This document shows, piece after piece, positions 12,790 to 24,183 of a stretch of DNA of 64,000 bases. Every line of letters starts with the position of its first letter. Positions within the stretch are counted from its first letter, which is position 1. This DNA is from Eupeodes corollae. Its lineage: Eukaryota; Arthropoda; Insecta; Diptera; Syrphidae. The stretch lies in the NCBI RefSeq assembly GCF_945859685.1, contig NC_079147.1:91690315-91754314 (forward strand), in the 5' to 3' direction. The notes beneath the pieces are model-generated. The model was not told the origin of the DNA. It worked only from the letters and a program-made list of their open reading frames with translations, and made no database searches. The position numbers and the translations under genes were made by a program.

Positions 12790-13349
12790 CTACAGTCCGG
12801 GGCGGACCTGGGCCTCAACCAACAAGCGTCTCCAGCCAGCTCGGTCCCTAGCTAGCTGTCTCCAGTTTCGCACGCCAAGTTGGTTGAGGTCCTCTCCCAC
12901 CTGGGTGCGCCACCTGAGTCGCGGTCTTCCTCTACTGCGCCGTCCCTCGGGATTGGATTCGAAGACCTTCCGGGCTGGAGCGTTGATGTCCATCCGCTCT
13001 ACATGACCTAGCCATCTAAGCCGTTGGACTTTGATTCTGCTAACTAGGTCAGTGTCGCTGTACAGCCCGTACAGCTCGTCGTTATATCTTCTCCTCCATT
13101 CTCCATCTATGCGTACGGGACCAAAAATCGCCCGAAGAATTTTTCTCTCGAAGCATCCTAAGACGCTCTCATCTTTCTTTGACAGGGTCCAGGCCTCAGC
13201 GCCATAAATGAGAACCGGGATGATGAGTGTCTTATAGATGGTGATTTTACTTCTAAATTGCCTTCTAAGTCCAAAGAAGCAGCGATTTGCAAGAGTTATT
13301 CTTCGTTTGATTTCAGCGCTGGTGTCGTTGTCTGCATTAATAGCGGTGC
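12790..13349 (-). pseudogene. C-terminal part of the RTE protein, out of frame
   Basis: Downstream of the frameshift, translated blocks of the normal RTE C-terminus are visible in shifted frames. The last 67 codons (12993-12790) are open and contain RRSRGRPRLRW and NWRQLARDRAGWRRLL, the Arg/Trp-rich end typical of this type of LINE. The stop lies just before the CACCTTAAGT tail. At least two frame changes separate it from the main frame. Confidence 0.75.
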
Positions 13350-16073
13350 CTATAGGTAGACAAAGTCCTTAACTACCTCAAAGTTATAGCTGTCCATGGT
13401 GACGTTTTGTCCAATACGTCGTCGTTCAGTGTCCTTTTTTGATGACAGCATATACTTGGTCTTGCCCTCATTGACCACTAAACCCATCTTCTTCGCTTCC
13501 GTCGCAATGCTCAAAAACGCTCCACTGACATCACGCTTTGATCTTCCAATTATGTCAATATCATCTGCGTATCCGAGTAATTGGATGGATCTTTGGAAGA
13601 TTGTGCCTCTAGTGTTGACGGTTGAGTTTTGCACAATTCTTTCCAGAACGATGTTGAAGAAGTTGCATGACAGTGCATCGCCTTGTCTAAAACCTTTTTT
13701 GACATCAAATGCATCGGTAAGATCTTTTCCGACCTTGATAGAGCAGCGTGCATTCTCCATCGTCATTCTGCACAAACGGATAAGTTTGACAGGGCTGCCA
13801 AAACTAGACATTGCTCGGTAGAGCTCTTCCCTATAGATGCTGTCATACGCGGCTTTAAAATCGATAAAGAGATGGAGGGTATCGATTTGAAGCTCCTGGG
13901 TTTTTTCCAAGATCTGCCGTAGTGTGAATATTTGGTCGATAGTGGACTTTCCTGGTCTGAAGCCACACTGATAAGGACCAATCAGGTTGTTGACGAATGG
14001 CTTCAGACGTTCACATAACACGGCAGAGAGGATCTTATACGCAATGTTAAGGAGACTGATGCCTCTGTAGTTGGCGCAATGTAAAGGGTCTCCTTTCTTA
14101 TGTATCGGGCACACTATGCTGAGATTCCACTCATCGGGCATGCTTTCTTCCGACCATATTTTGCAGATGAGTTGGTGCATGCTCCCTACCAAGTCATCGC
14201 CTGCTGCTTTGAATAGTTCGGCGGTGATGCCGTCAGCTCCAGCAGCTTTGTTTGACTTAAGTTTAGATATAGCTATCTTCACTTCGTCAAGGTCGGGTAG
14301 GCGGAATTGTTGGTCTGCGTCGCCGAGGTTGAGTGGTTCTATCTCCCTTACAGCGGAATTGGGTTCGTCATCGCCGTTATATAATTTGGAGAAGTGATCT
14401 TTCCATATTCTCAGCATCGACTGTGGTTCTACTACGATGTTCCCTTGATCGTCTTTACAGGCTTCGGTTCGTGGCTGGTACCCTTGGGAGGTTTTTTTTA
14501 CCTTTTGGTAAAATTTACTAACCTCATTCCTGTTGTGACATCCCTCTATCTCCTCGATCGCACGCTTCTCATGCTCTCTTTTTTTCCGTCTAAGAAGCCG
14601 GTATTCCTCTCTCCTCTTCTGCTCGTAGAGCTCGCGAGCAGCTCTAGTCCTTTTGTGCAGCGCCGTTTTGTATGCCTCTTGTTTCGCTGCGTGAGCTTGC
14701 CGGCATTCGTTGTCAAACCAGGGGTTTCGCTGTGGTGGCCGTGTGAAACCTAGCACTTCAGAGGCGGCATCTCTGATGGCTGCAAGGCAATGTTGCCACT
14801 GGTTTTCAATGCTTAATGCAGGAAGCATAGGACTCCTTAGGAGGTTATTAGAGACTCGATCGGAAAAGGACATGGCAGTCTCTTGCGATTGTAGCCGTCT
14901 AACGTCGAATTTTCTCACAGTACTTCCTTGCTTTGGCTTGGATCGCGATATCCGTAGCAGTACCTTGGCTGCAACGAGGTAGTGGTCCGAGTCAATGTTG
15001 GCCTCTCGGAATGTTCGGATATCCTGGATACTGGAGAAGTGTCGTGCGTCGATCGCAATGTGGTCAATCTGGTTGACGGTTGATTGATCAGGAGATTTCC
15101 ATGTCCCCTTGTGGATATTGAGATGCGTGAACTGCGTACTAGCTACCAGAACGTCTCGCCCCGCAGCGAAATCGACCAGCCTGAATCCGTTGTCGGAGGT
15201 GGTGTCGTGCAGGCTGAATCTCCCGATTATGCCACCAAAGATGTCTTCTCTTCCTACCTTGGCATTAAAATCTCCTAAGACAATTTTAATGTCATAGCCA
15301 GGGCACTGCTCATATGTCTTGTCCAAGAGCTCGAAGAATATGTCTTTGGTGTCTTCATCTTTCTCCTCTGTTGGGGCATGCGCGCATATTATGCTTATGT
15401 TGGCGAATTTAGCCTTGATGCGGATTGTCGTGATGCGCTCGCTCACACTGTTGAAACTCAAGACTTTTTGCCTGAGCCTAGTCCCAACAACAAATCCACA
15501 CCCAAATAGACGCTGTCTTTGTTCTCGGTAGCAGTCGCCGTAGTAGATATCGCAGTCTTTTAGTTTGCGTTTGCCCGGTCCATCCCATCGCACTTCTTGG
15601 ATGGCTGTAATATCTGCCTTGCAGCAGTTTAGGGCTTCCGCTAATTGTTCGGCTGCACGTGGTCTGTTAAGGGACCTAACATTGCACGTACATATCCGAA
15701 GTTCGTTGTCCTTATTTCGTTTGCGTGGGTTGTCAACAGTGAATCCGTCCGTATCCGAGGCTTGTTGTTGCTTCGAAACTATGATGTTTTTACGTGGCCA
15801 GGAAGTCACCCCGACGGCACAACCCCCAACCTGGAGGGCCAGATCCTTAGTATAACTCCAAGGAAGGGGAGCCGGATGAACCGCTCCATATAGGCCTGGG
15901 CTCCGAATATGTCGAAGAAGCCCTATAAGGTGTTCACTAAGTAGTTCGACCTTACTGGAACTGTAGACGCCACCGTTGATTCTATCTCGAGAATTTGTCC
16001 GCTGCCGCCTGGATAAGGAGAGGTGCCTTAGTGGAAACACCTCTCCCCCCCTCTCTCGTTTGCTGCCCCCAAC
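13350..16073 (-). CDS. RTE endonuclease-reverse transcriptase (frameshifted near its C-terminus)
   Basis: This protein would nick target DNA and copy element RNA into it. Counting from the first codon of the open frame at 16091, the endonuclease spans about 132-380: TCNVRSLN, catalytic Glu in AIQEVRWD (166), LGDFNA (272-277) and DSDH (367-370). A basic Arg/Lys linker covers 480-512. RT spans about 600-860: SNKAAGADGI, FIDFKAAYD with the first catalytic Asp, GFRQGDALS (800-808) and YADDIDIIGR (841-850). The frame ends at VVKDFVYL, where a small indel near 13350 creates a stop; the remaining C-terminus continues in other frames. There is no ATG between the element's 5' end and the RT; the open frame merely runs in from the flank through a TTG codon. 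The true start is therefore unknown. Confidence 0.85.
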   Translation of the reverse strand, partial: VGGSKRERGGEVFPLRHLSLSRRQRTNSRDRINGGVYSSSKVELLSEHLIGLLRHIRSPGLYGAVHPAPLPWSYTKDLALQVGGCAVGVTSWPRKNIIVSKQQQASDTDGFTVDNPRKRNKDNELRICTCNVRSLNRPRAAEQLAEALNCCKADITAIQEVRWDGPGKRKLKDCDIYYGDCYREQRQRLFGCGFVVGTRLRQKVLSFNSVSERITTIRIKAKFANISIICAHAPTEEKDEDTKDIFFELLDKTYEQCPGYDIKIVLGDFNAKVGREDIFGGIIGRFSLHDTTSDNGFRLVDFAAGRDVLVASTQFTHLNIHKGTWKSPDQSTVNQIDHIAIDARHFSSIQDIRTFREANIDSDHYLVAAKVLLRISRSKPKQGSTVRKFDVRRLQSQETAMSFSDRVSNNLLRSPMLPALSIENQWQHCLAAIRDAASEVLGFTRPPQRNPWFDNECRQAHAAKQEAYKTALHKRTRAARELYEQKRREEYRLLRRKKREHEKRAIEEIEGCHNRNEVSKFYQKVKKTSQGYQPRTEACKDDQGNIVVEPQSMLRIWKDHFSKLYNGDDEPNSAVREIEPLNLGDADQQFRLPDLDEVKIAISKLKSNKAAGADGITAELFKAAGDDLVGSMHQLICKIWSEESMPDEWNLSIVCPIHKKGDPLHCANYRGISLLNIAYKILSAVLCERLKPFVNNLIGPYQCGFRPGKSTIDQIFTLRQILEKTQELQIDTLHLFIDFKAAYDSIYREELYRAMSSFGSPVKLIRLCRMTMENARCSIKVGKDLTDAFDVKKGFRQGDALSCNFFNIVLERIVQNSTVNTRGTIFQRSIQLLGYADDIDIIGRSKRDVSGAFLSIATEAKKMGLVVNEGKTKYMLSSKKDTERRRIGQNVTMDSYNFEVVKDFVYL

Positions 16074-16085
16074 AACATTTAATAT
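16074..16085. repeat. 12-bp target-site duplication (right) of the RTE element
   Basis: AACATTTAATAT is identical to 12757-12768. Confidence 0.85.
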
Positions 16086-17320
16086 GATCAATATTTAATA
16101 TTTGACCGTATTTTTACGTAGACTCATGTGTGAAAAAGGTGAATACGAAACCATCCTTGAACTGATTCCGTTTAAGAAATGTATTGCTTCTTGTTCATAT
16201 CCAGAAACTTATTAACGACGACGATTCTAAGCACAAACCATAAAAGGATTACGAATTATAGTTTGAAATTGAATTATTCTCCACGAATACGGTCCTCAAT
16301 TATAGAGGTAAAGGTTTTAAATTGATTGCGTACTGTCTACTGTGGCAATATACTTTGTTCTTTTGTGTGAAATTGAATGGAATAATACCTTTTATTGTAT
16401 ACAAAAAATAGAGAGAAAAACGGGATGGACATTTTAAATTAATTTTCCCCGGGGACGCAACATTAGGGTCCTTTTTGTGTTAGAGATTTTTACAAAATAC
16501 CTAACTTCAGAGAGGAAATGATCCTAGAAAACGGATGAATGGTGTTTACTTTGTCATAGTTTCTTTTTTTTTTGTATTTCATGCCTGGTACAACAATCAT
16601 AGCGAGCTTATAAAAAGTCAATGGAGTCATTACCGTTTGCTTATAATAGGAGGGGAGTTAACATTTCTGATACAGGGATTATTACTTTGGAAAACGAATA
16701 CCTATCATTCTCATATTTTCATGCCAAAGTTCAAAATGAAATGTACCCTACCCACCTATCTTCAATGCGGAGGAGTGTATGGCCAGGACATTGTAACCAT
16801 GAATCGTTGCTACCTAAATTCGTTGCGTTTGATCTGCTGAAAGGTGAAATAGTTCAATAATTTTCATCCTTATTCCTCTTTCGTTTGATGGAATCGCTTT
16901 GTTAAATGGGATCCGATTTGTGGCTGTGTATTCTCCTGGGGCTACAGAAAAATTGATGTTGGCTATACATATAATGGTCATCATCTGAAGTAGAAGGCAT
17001 TTTCAATACCTTTTCATAATCCTAATAATATTGTTCTTTTGGGAATAGGAGCTCTTCGGTTTATGAAATCGAATTCAAAAATACTTTCATGTTTTGTAAA
17101 TGTAAGAAAAAGAATATTTATGGCCCTGGTATGGTTTTCCAACCTGATCTTTAGCTTCGAACATGATTTTTCAACTAAGGTTCATATAATTTGGGATAAC
17201 GTTTAAAAGATTTTTGATTTTTGCTACTGGAATGACGTACAAATTTTATTTATTTTATGTGCTGCAAGAAAAGTAGGTTATGTGCAATGAGTTCGTTGCT
17301 GATTTCGGATGTGAACCAGC
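16086..17320. other. unassigned sequence
   Basis: No domain or repeat is recognised. The plus frames at 16535-16860 are open but carry no recognisable signature. Confidence 0.4.
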
Positions 17321-17473
17321 TTAGAAAAGGGGTTTTGAATTGGTTTCATCACATGAATTCGAAAGCAACCAAGTAAGGTATCTTCTTAGTTGCTGGATGT
17401 AACAAAGTTCCCCGGAGATATATTCTGCAATTAAAGCACAGACGAACAACAACGTCGTTGTTCTTAACATCAT
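17321..17473 (-). CDS. possible small secreted peptide or first coding exon (weak)
   Basis: An ATG at 17473 opens a 50-residue frame that starts MMLRTTTLLFVCALIAEYISG. This is a basic start, a hydrophobic stretch and small residues, which is signal-peptide-like. It continues with ELCYIQQLRRYLTWLLSNS and ends KPLF. No further domain is visible. I found no homologue by eye, and a run of hydrophobic codons can arise by chance. It could equally be part of a longer spliced gene or nothing. Confidence 0.2.
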   Translation of the reverse strand: MMLRTTTLLFVCALIAEYISGELCYIQQLRRYLTWLLSNSCDETNSKPLF

Positions 17474-17955
17474 TCGTGTCTCTGAACGCTTTCCCGAAGA
17501 AGGAGAGTGACGAAAGGAAATGATTTGCAAGCTCTTAAACAAAACTGCGTTTTGACTGCAGTTGCCAAAATAAGACCGATAATGCACTAAGGAACATATG
17601 CAAACAACACTTGCTTGTAAACAAACAGAATTCCACACTGGATCATTGTTTTGAGAAGAGCGTCAACACGTCTACTTTACGAGTTGGTACAGGCAATCCA
17701 CGCACTCAAGAAGGTAAAAGATCCCGAAGATCGAAAAGCACGTGGTGAGTTACAATTAAGGAGGAATCAAGGATAGATTAAACACACATCGTCGGAAACC
17801 GCACACGATAGAGCGTAAACCGGCCAATAGAAACCACAATTGTATACACACCAGTGAACTGACACCAAGTGCGGCATTCTGCCACACACAACGACAACAC
17901 ACCAAATCGTGCCACACTAATTGTGAAAGAGATCTCAAAGAGAAAAGATCAGTAA

Positions 17956-18024
17956 AAGTTACCTTGAAGCTTTTATTGAAAATACTTGCCATGCACCGCA
18001 CTCAACAAAGATTCAGATGCAACT
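17956..18024 (-). promoter_or_regulatory. candidate initiator and short first exon (weak)
   Basis: On the minus strand, TTTTCAGTTGC at 18028-18018 contains the arthropod initiator TCAGT. A TATA-like TTTATAG lies about 35-39 nt upstream (18063-18057), slightly farther than usual. Downstream is ATGGCAAGTATTTTC, coding MASIFNKSFK, and then AAG|GTAACT, a good splice-donor match at 17956/17955. Together this could be a promoter with a short first exon, but no second exon was identified. Confidence 0.18.
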
Positions 18025-18063
18025 GAAAATTAAATGTGCGCGTATCTCGCGCCCGCCTATAAA

Positions 18064-18382
18064 CATCACACATACACTTAAACCGATCGAAACACCGACA
18101 CACACAAATCAAAAACTTTTGATTTTACTCGCTATGTGTCTAATACCGAAAATCGGTGTCTATTCAAGACCACACACAGCACACAATTCTGGCACAACGA
18201 CACAAGTGTGAACTCAAGTATGGTGTCCATTTGCCTCTTAAGCATTGATATCACATTTCAACTGGCTCAAAAAAAAAACCCGAAGGAGTGAAATCACATG
18301 GTCAGGTAAATTTTATTTCAAAGTTGCGACTGTCAACTTGTGCTCAACTCAGTGCTTGAATGGCACATATCCGCTATCTTAT
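18064..18382. other. unassigned; CA-rich stretch
   Basis: The sequence is rich in CACA motifs (for example ACACCGACACACACAAATC). No gene or repeat family is recognised before the next DINE-like copy. Confidence 0.4.
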
Positions 18383-20334
18383 TGAAAAAAGCGGCTAGGA
18401 TGCGACCCACACTGATAACTTCCCATCCCGTCTGTCTATTTGTCTTGCTTAAAAGTTCGTGTTAGGTTTAAAAAAAATGTTAGTTGAATTATTCTTAAAA
18501 AAAAAATACCAACAATATTTTTCATATAAAGAAGTAGTTTAGTTTGAAAATCTTGTTTTGTTAAATAGATGTTTAGTTGAAAAATGTTTTTACCAATTTT
18601 ATACGAATTTCTTAAATTTTTACAAAGTAGATGAATGATATTAATTTGAGAGACATCAAGAATTCAACATCAATTTTTTACCAAACTTGCGTACTATTTC
18701 TCTTAGATTTTATTTTTTAAGGAAAAAACGGACGATTTTTGTAAAAGAAAAATATTGAATATCGAAAACAATATATTCTGTGAAATAAAAATAGTTTGAA
18801 GATACTATTTTTAATTTTTGAAAAGCTATTTGAGTCGAAAATAAATTTTTACGAAGTTTTAATATTGTTTTATTGTTCAATTTTTTTTTTTTGTTAAAAA
18901 ACTGTCAATTCGATTTTCTCAAATTTTTAAGAATATTGGAGACGATATTTATAATACTAAGCTAAATTTACTATATTTATAATAAACTAAAATAACTTGG
19001 AATTCATTAATTTTTGAAAAGATATTTGAGTCGAAAATCAATTTTGACCAACTTTTGTTAAATTTTCTTTTAAGTTTTTTTTTTGTAAAAAAAAACTATC
19101 AATTCGATTTTTCTCAATGTTTTAGTCAATATTTTTTAATAGATAAAAGTAGTTTAAAGCCAATATCTTAGAGTTTTGTAAAGATATTTGCCTCGAAAGT
19201 CAATTTTTACCAACTTTTATTAATTTTTTTGCTTGGGTTTTTATTTTTTGTAATAAAACTGTCAATTCGATTTTTTTTTCAAAATTTAACTGAATGTTGA
19301 CAACAACATTTCTTGAAAGATAAAAGTAGTTTGAAACCAATACTTTAAAGTTTTGAAAAGATATTTAAGTCGAAAGTCAAAAATTACCAACTTTTATTCA
19401 TATTTTTTGCTTAGGTTTTTATTTTTTTGTAAAAAAACTGTCAAGTCGATTTATCTTAAAATGTTTCCAGATGTCTTGTAAGCTAAAATGTATTCGAAAA
19501 TTAATTGGAAATCACATGGTCAAATTTCGTTAGCTCTTTTTTAAGAATTTTAATTTTTTGTAAAAAAACTGTCTATTCGATTTTTTTCAAAATTTTACTG
19601 AATGTTAAAAACAAAATTTCTTATAAGATAAAATAAGTTTAGAGCCAGTCTCAAATTTTTTGAAAATATATTTGTGTCGAAATTCAATTTCTCCCAACTT
19701 TGAGTAATGTTTTTTTAGATTTTTATAAAAAAAAACTGTCAATTCGATTTTCTCAAAAATTTTATGTCAAAAACATTATTCATCGTTGCAAAAAATTGTG
19801 TTCAAGGTGAAATCATATTTTAGTCGTAAAATTTTGAAGGTGACACATTTTTTTTTTCAATTTTTTTGATTTATAAAAAAAGTCTTTAAATGGATTTTTT
19901 TTCAAAAAAATATACTTCTTTTATATCACGTTACAGTATATTATATAAAATTTAATTCAAGTCCCTAGCGTTTTTTGGTTCGTAAGATATTTAGGGTTAA
20001 CCAAAATTTTCACCTTTTTTTCAAACTCCTATGGTAAAAAAACCACCCACGCAATTTTCTTGAGAGCCCTTTCTGCATCTTTCTGCATTATTATCTGTAT
20101 AACAAAATTTATTTGAAATCGATATCTCTCTGGTTCTTGAGCTATGGACGACGAAAAAATAGTAGCGAACGTACGGACGTACCGACCTACGAACGTACGT
20201 ACACACGCACGCACAGACATCTCTCTAAAAATCTTTTATTTCGACTCTAGGAACCTTGAAACGTCGAGAAATGTCAAAATTTTCGATTTGACAAATCGGA
20301 CCCATTACAATAACTTCCTATGGAAAGTTAATAA
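18383..20334 (+). mobile_element. DINE/Helentron-like repeat, copy E (longest)
   Basis: It begins AAAAAAGCGGCTAGGATGCG and ends CCTATGGAAAGTTAATAA. At about 1.95 kb it is the longest copy and contains six or more tandem units marked by 'tcgaaa(a/g)tcaattttt' near 18832, 19028, 19192, 19367, 19491 and 19674. The CGTACG stretch near 20170-20200 reads ACGGACGTACCGACCTACG. Apparent frames through it are translations of this repeat and not genes. Confidence 0.75.
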
Positions 20335-20640
20335 ACGTCAGCAAATAAATTTCATCAAAAATAATAATATATGATATTGGTACTGCAATTCATTCACCGC
20401 AACATTTGAACCAGTCTAGTTTTGGAATAAGTTAGGGTCAACCCTGATTCTTCCATAGAACTAATAATTTAAATTTGAAAATTTACTTCTGATTCAAAAC
20501 CTCAACTTGCACACTATTTTAATACATATAACTTAAAAAAAAGGTACACCTTTCAGAAAGATATGATATTTATTTCAATTAATTTATATATTTCTTTATT
20601 GCTGCATAGAATAATATCATTCATTTAATTTTTTTAAGAT

Positions 20641-20760
20641 TTGATTTCACTGAACAGCAATATTTATTCAGAATATCCTAATAATTTATGGTTGGGTTTA
20701 AAAAGTATCAAATGGGTTCCAGAAAGAAGTTCTCTTGGGCCTTTACTTTTTAATGTGTTG
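20641..20760 (+). pseudogene. possible RT fragment (very short)
   Basis: The translation contains IKWVPERSSLGPLLFNV, close to the GVPQGSSLGPLLFN block of non-LTR reverse transcriptases. Nothing else of an RT is visible around it, so this may be a small relic or a coincidence. Confidence 0.3.
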
Positions 20761-20886
20761 TTACTTTGTTTGTTGGTTGTTATTTCTTTAAATAAAAATC
20801 TTCTATACTTAGATTTGCAGTCAAATATTATAAGACTGGGTTATTTTTGCTCGTTATTCTATTTTCATAAAACTTTTAGTTTTTAA

Positions 20887-21959
20887 ATTGCAGCAAGCAA
20901 TGTTTCCAACTACAATTTATGGTGCCCATATGTGTTGTGTAGCTTTACTTAAAACACAATTTGTGTTTACAACAAAATAAAATACACTTTAGGTATCATT
21001 AACGCTTCAGAAAGCAGTCAAAAGTTGAATTTATTTATATTTGACGTACGTGGTTAAAACATACCATGTGTCCTTCAAATCAACCTTTTTCCTTAACCTA
21101 CAAGCTTTTCCCTTGCATACAACATAAACAAGTTGATGAGTTAAAAAAAAAACCAAACGCAAGGGGTTTTCGTTCGTTTGAGTTTGAATGAAATTTGTGG
21201 TTCACGGAGTTGGAATCGTATATACATATGTAGATTTTTTGAATTTGTGTGTTTGTAACTTATGGTTAGATGGACAACAAACCCTTTAAAGGAATAATAA
21301 GGTAGATGAACATTCAGAGCCAGGTCGTGTGTACAACACTAAGTTATAAAGGATATTTTCATAGAAACAAATGTTAATGCTTTATGTTTACAATGTTTAC
21401 GATTTGCTGCCACACTTTATAACTTGTATGTACCTCCCTCGTCCCTATATTTTAATTTCGTGCCTAAAACAAAGCAGTTCCTTTTAAATTTACTAATTTA
21501 AAAAATAAAAATGTCTATAAGCAAACAGATTTGGATAGTGTGTTAGAGAGAAAAAATATTAAAGAAATTCTTAAAGGTAATAATTTGGGAATTTTGCTCT
21601 GCACTTAAAACACAGGGTGATTGGTGGCCAAATCCAAATAATGGAAGCATTTAATTTTTAGAATAATAATAATGCTTAATTACATAAAATGTAAAAAAAA
21701 CTATTATGGATGGTTTTTTAGCTTTTCATATGATTAACACAGCTCTGTAAGCGTTAATGTTATTTTTAAACATTTGTAACAACTTTACAGAAAATTGCCA
21801 CTCCCTCTTTAGGGGTAGTAATAGATCCCCCCTCAAACCCCCCCTCGTGCGTGTCGGGAAGTAATGATCACCACTTATGATAATAATCATTAGCTAAGGT
21901 CAGGACGAACTGTTCCTTTAGTCTAAAACAGTCCAACATAAAGCAAAGTGTTCTAACCA
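20887..21959. other. unassigned sequence
   Basis: No gene is recognised. 21770-21860 is locally richer in C (CCCCCCTCAAACCCCCCCTC) but shows no motif. Confidence 0.4.
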
Positions 21960-23700
21960 TAAATACGGGGTCCATAATTTTCAGTGGTGATGGTGTGAGC
22001 CCTCGGGTAGCCAGCCATAGTAGATCTGATAGGAAAAGTAAAAAGTCGTCAAGAATTTTTCTTAAGAACCAGCTTAACAGAGCTACCTTCATTCTTGACA
22101 AAATTTACAAAAATGAGACGAGCGGAAGCGTTCACGAGAAGGACGATGAAGACAAAATAAAGTTTCAAACTTTTGGCTACTCAATAAAAATGCCGTTAAG
22201 CACATCAGATCTCAGGAAAAAAAAGTAAGCTTGACGGTCTTCAAAAAGTTTTATTAGACCATCTCCCAGTGCAGCTCAATGTCAAACCCTAGGTAAGGCT
22301 TTCAGGGATTACATCCAAGTCTCGATTGTGGATTAGCTGTCCACCAATAGCAAAAATCTGCAAGCGGTGTGTAACGGTATCGAGAGTAAGCTTTCTCTGA
22401 GATGGTTTTTACTTATACCATGTCGAAAAGTGAGGCCCCTAGTTTTGAATGTGGTGAAATGCTCAGGGGTACAAGGTAATCGTAATCAAGTGCGCAGCGA
22501 GTTTTCCAGGAAATTCCTTAGAGAGAGGCTGACAAAGGCGATGACGAGGTTATCGACGACAAGGTGGTTCCTATAGTAGCTCAGTCTCCACTGCAAAATA
22601 AAAACGCTTTCAATGTCGTCCATATTAACCATAAACGCTCTTATTGTTTTTCGTATAACTTAAGAGTGTTCGGGAAGCCTTATAAAAGATACATGGGGCA
22701 ATGGCCTCAGAGAGCGAGGACTCAAATATGGCCTGTATGACCTTATCTATAAAATCCCAAACAAAAAGCAAAGTAATCTTAAAACTTATATTTTAGCTAA
22801 AAACACTTAAAAGCTTTTCTGTGTTCCAACTTTACCACTTTCGATCTCACAGTTATCAGATTAAAAGACAAAAATAAGTAAATAAGAATGGACTGCTGGT
22901 GGCGTCTACCAATTCCGCCCATGAAGAAGAGAAGCGAGTAAACTCTAATAAACAAAATATGCCACAAGCAAGATTTTTACCAACCATATAAAGACTCCCT
23001 TAAAATGTATAAACGAGTTAGAGAAACTGCAACAAAAAAAAGTTGGAGAGAATATTGTCAATCGATTCAAGACATTAAAGATTGTGCCAGACCTAGTAAG
23101 TAAAGTGTTATCGAAGGAACATTGCAATCCATCTTTTTTTCTAAAGATTTTTGACAGCGTTTTCAAAGTCCTCGGAAGTATTGATAGCGACACATTTTCC
23201 GGGCTTTAAGAATTGCAACCCCGAAACGCTTAGAACTGCAAACACTAATCAAATTTAGTTTAACAAATTTATTATTCCTGGGCTGTTAATACTTTCTCTC
23301 TCTTATAATCTCCAGCTTTGGATGGCAGCAATGCTACAAAAACTGCAAGACATTGCAGTAACACAACTGGAGACCATCGTCACTAGATGCCGCTATCTCA
23401 ATCATGTACCGGAGACAGGATTTCCAATTAGCTTGACCTGATTTGTTCGCTAGAAGAATCTCAACACGCATATCTCAAGACAAGTCTACTAAGACGGCCA
23501 TGAATGATATAATGTGTACTTTTAAGATGGAAATTCAGTATACAAAATTTACTCTCTTCCTAGACGTGGAAGGAGCTTTTAATAAAGTCCTCACTAAATC
23601 GATTCACGAATCACTTACTCCATTCGGTCTCGATTTATTCGAAAAATTGGTGAAAGCAATTGTTTATGTACCATACGAGTATATGCCAATTTAAGCTAAT
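21960..23700 (+). pseudogene. decayed non-LTR retrotransposon (linker and RT start)
   Basis: About 22880-23150 translates, with breaks, to KSWREYCQSIQDIKDCARPSK, preceded by a Tyr/Lys-rich stretch. This is the region between endonuclease and RT of many insect LINEs. An 83-codon frame (23443-23694) gives KSTKTAMNDIMCTFKMEIQY followed by TLFLDVEGAFNKV, the RT block holding the first catalytic Asp. Sequence stops matching RT after about 23695. The open frame at 21995-22228 is basic and hydrophilic and could be ORF1-derived, but I cannot confirm it. Many stops show this is old. Confidence 0.6.
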
Positions 23701-24183
23701 ACTTCATCTAAACTTTTAATAAGTAACCCGTATAGCCATTTATAGCACGACGACGAAAGTTTTCAACTTTTAATTACTATCATCACTAAAAGGTGATAGA
23801 AACCCGCATCGCATAACAAACGCAAAAAAATGTTTGTAAATTTTATCACAATAAATTTCATCTTTCTTATTAATAACCACTCCTTAACAATTCTCACTGC
23901 GACCCCAAACTTCTGGAAGAGTTCAGTAGAAACCTGGACCATCAGCCAATGATCTGTTCTTCTAGCATTTTGGGAAAGCAAAATTAACAGTTCCTACCAA
24001 AGTGTGCGAAAGGGTTCCACACCAACTGAACTATTCTACGGTTAGTCTACATTTTGGTCTTACAACTCGGAGAAGGCATGAAGATGATACCAATGCCCGA
24101 CAATGTGTAGGTATAGTAAAGTCAAGCTAACTTTAACTTAGTATGGCCGAGCGTCAATCATTAAGTATTAACGATATAAAATC
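23701..24183. other. unassigned sequence
   Basis: No gene is recognised. A short stretch at 23995-24045 reads SVRKGSTPTELFYG, which resembles the end of an LTR-element integrase core, but nothing around it supports that. Confidence 0.35.

Larger units (their letters stand above)
12769..16073 (-). mobile_element. RTE-type non-LTR retrotransposon, nearly full length
   Basis: The element is 3305 bp with perfect 12-bp target duplications. On its sense (minus) strand it starts GTTGGGGGCAGCAAACG and ends GCGCCACCTTAAGTAAGTAAGT. So the 3' tail is a short AAGT tandem repeat, not poly(A). Known RTE elements are about 3.2-3.4 kb, encode endonuclease plus RT without RNase H, and carry short 3' tandem repeats. 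All three points agree here. Exact duplications and a long open frame indicate a recent insertion. Confidence 0.85.

Noticed and set aside
13396..15893. Many plus-strand frames opposite the RTE coding region
   Set aside because: They are antisense shadows of the 913-codon minus frame and lack any domain signature.
23990..24060. Short integrase-like string (STPTELFYG)
   Set aside because: It is a single motif of about 9 residues with no surrounding LTR-element sequence; chance is the simpler reading.
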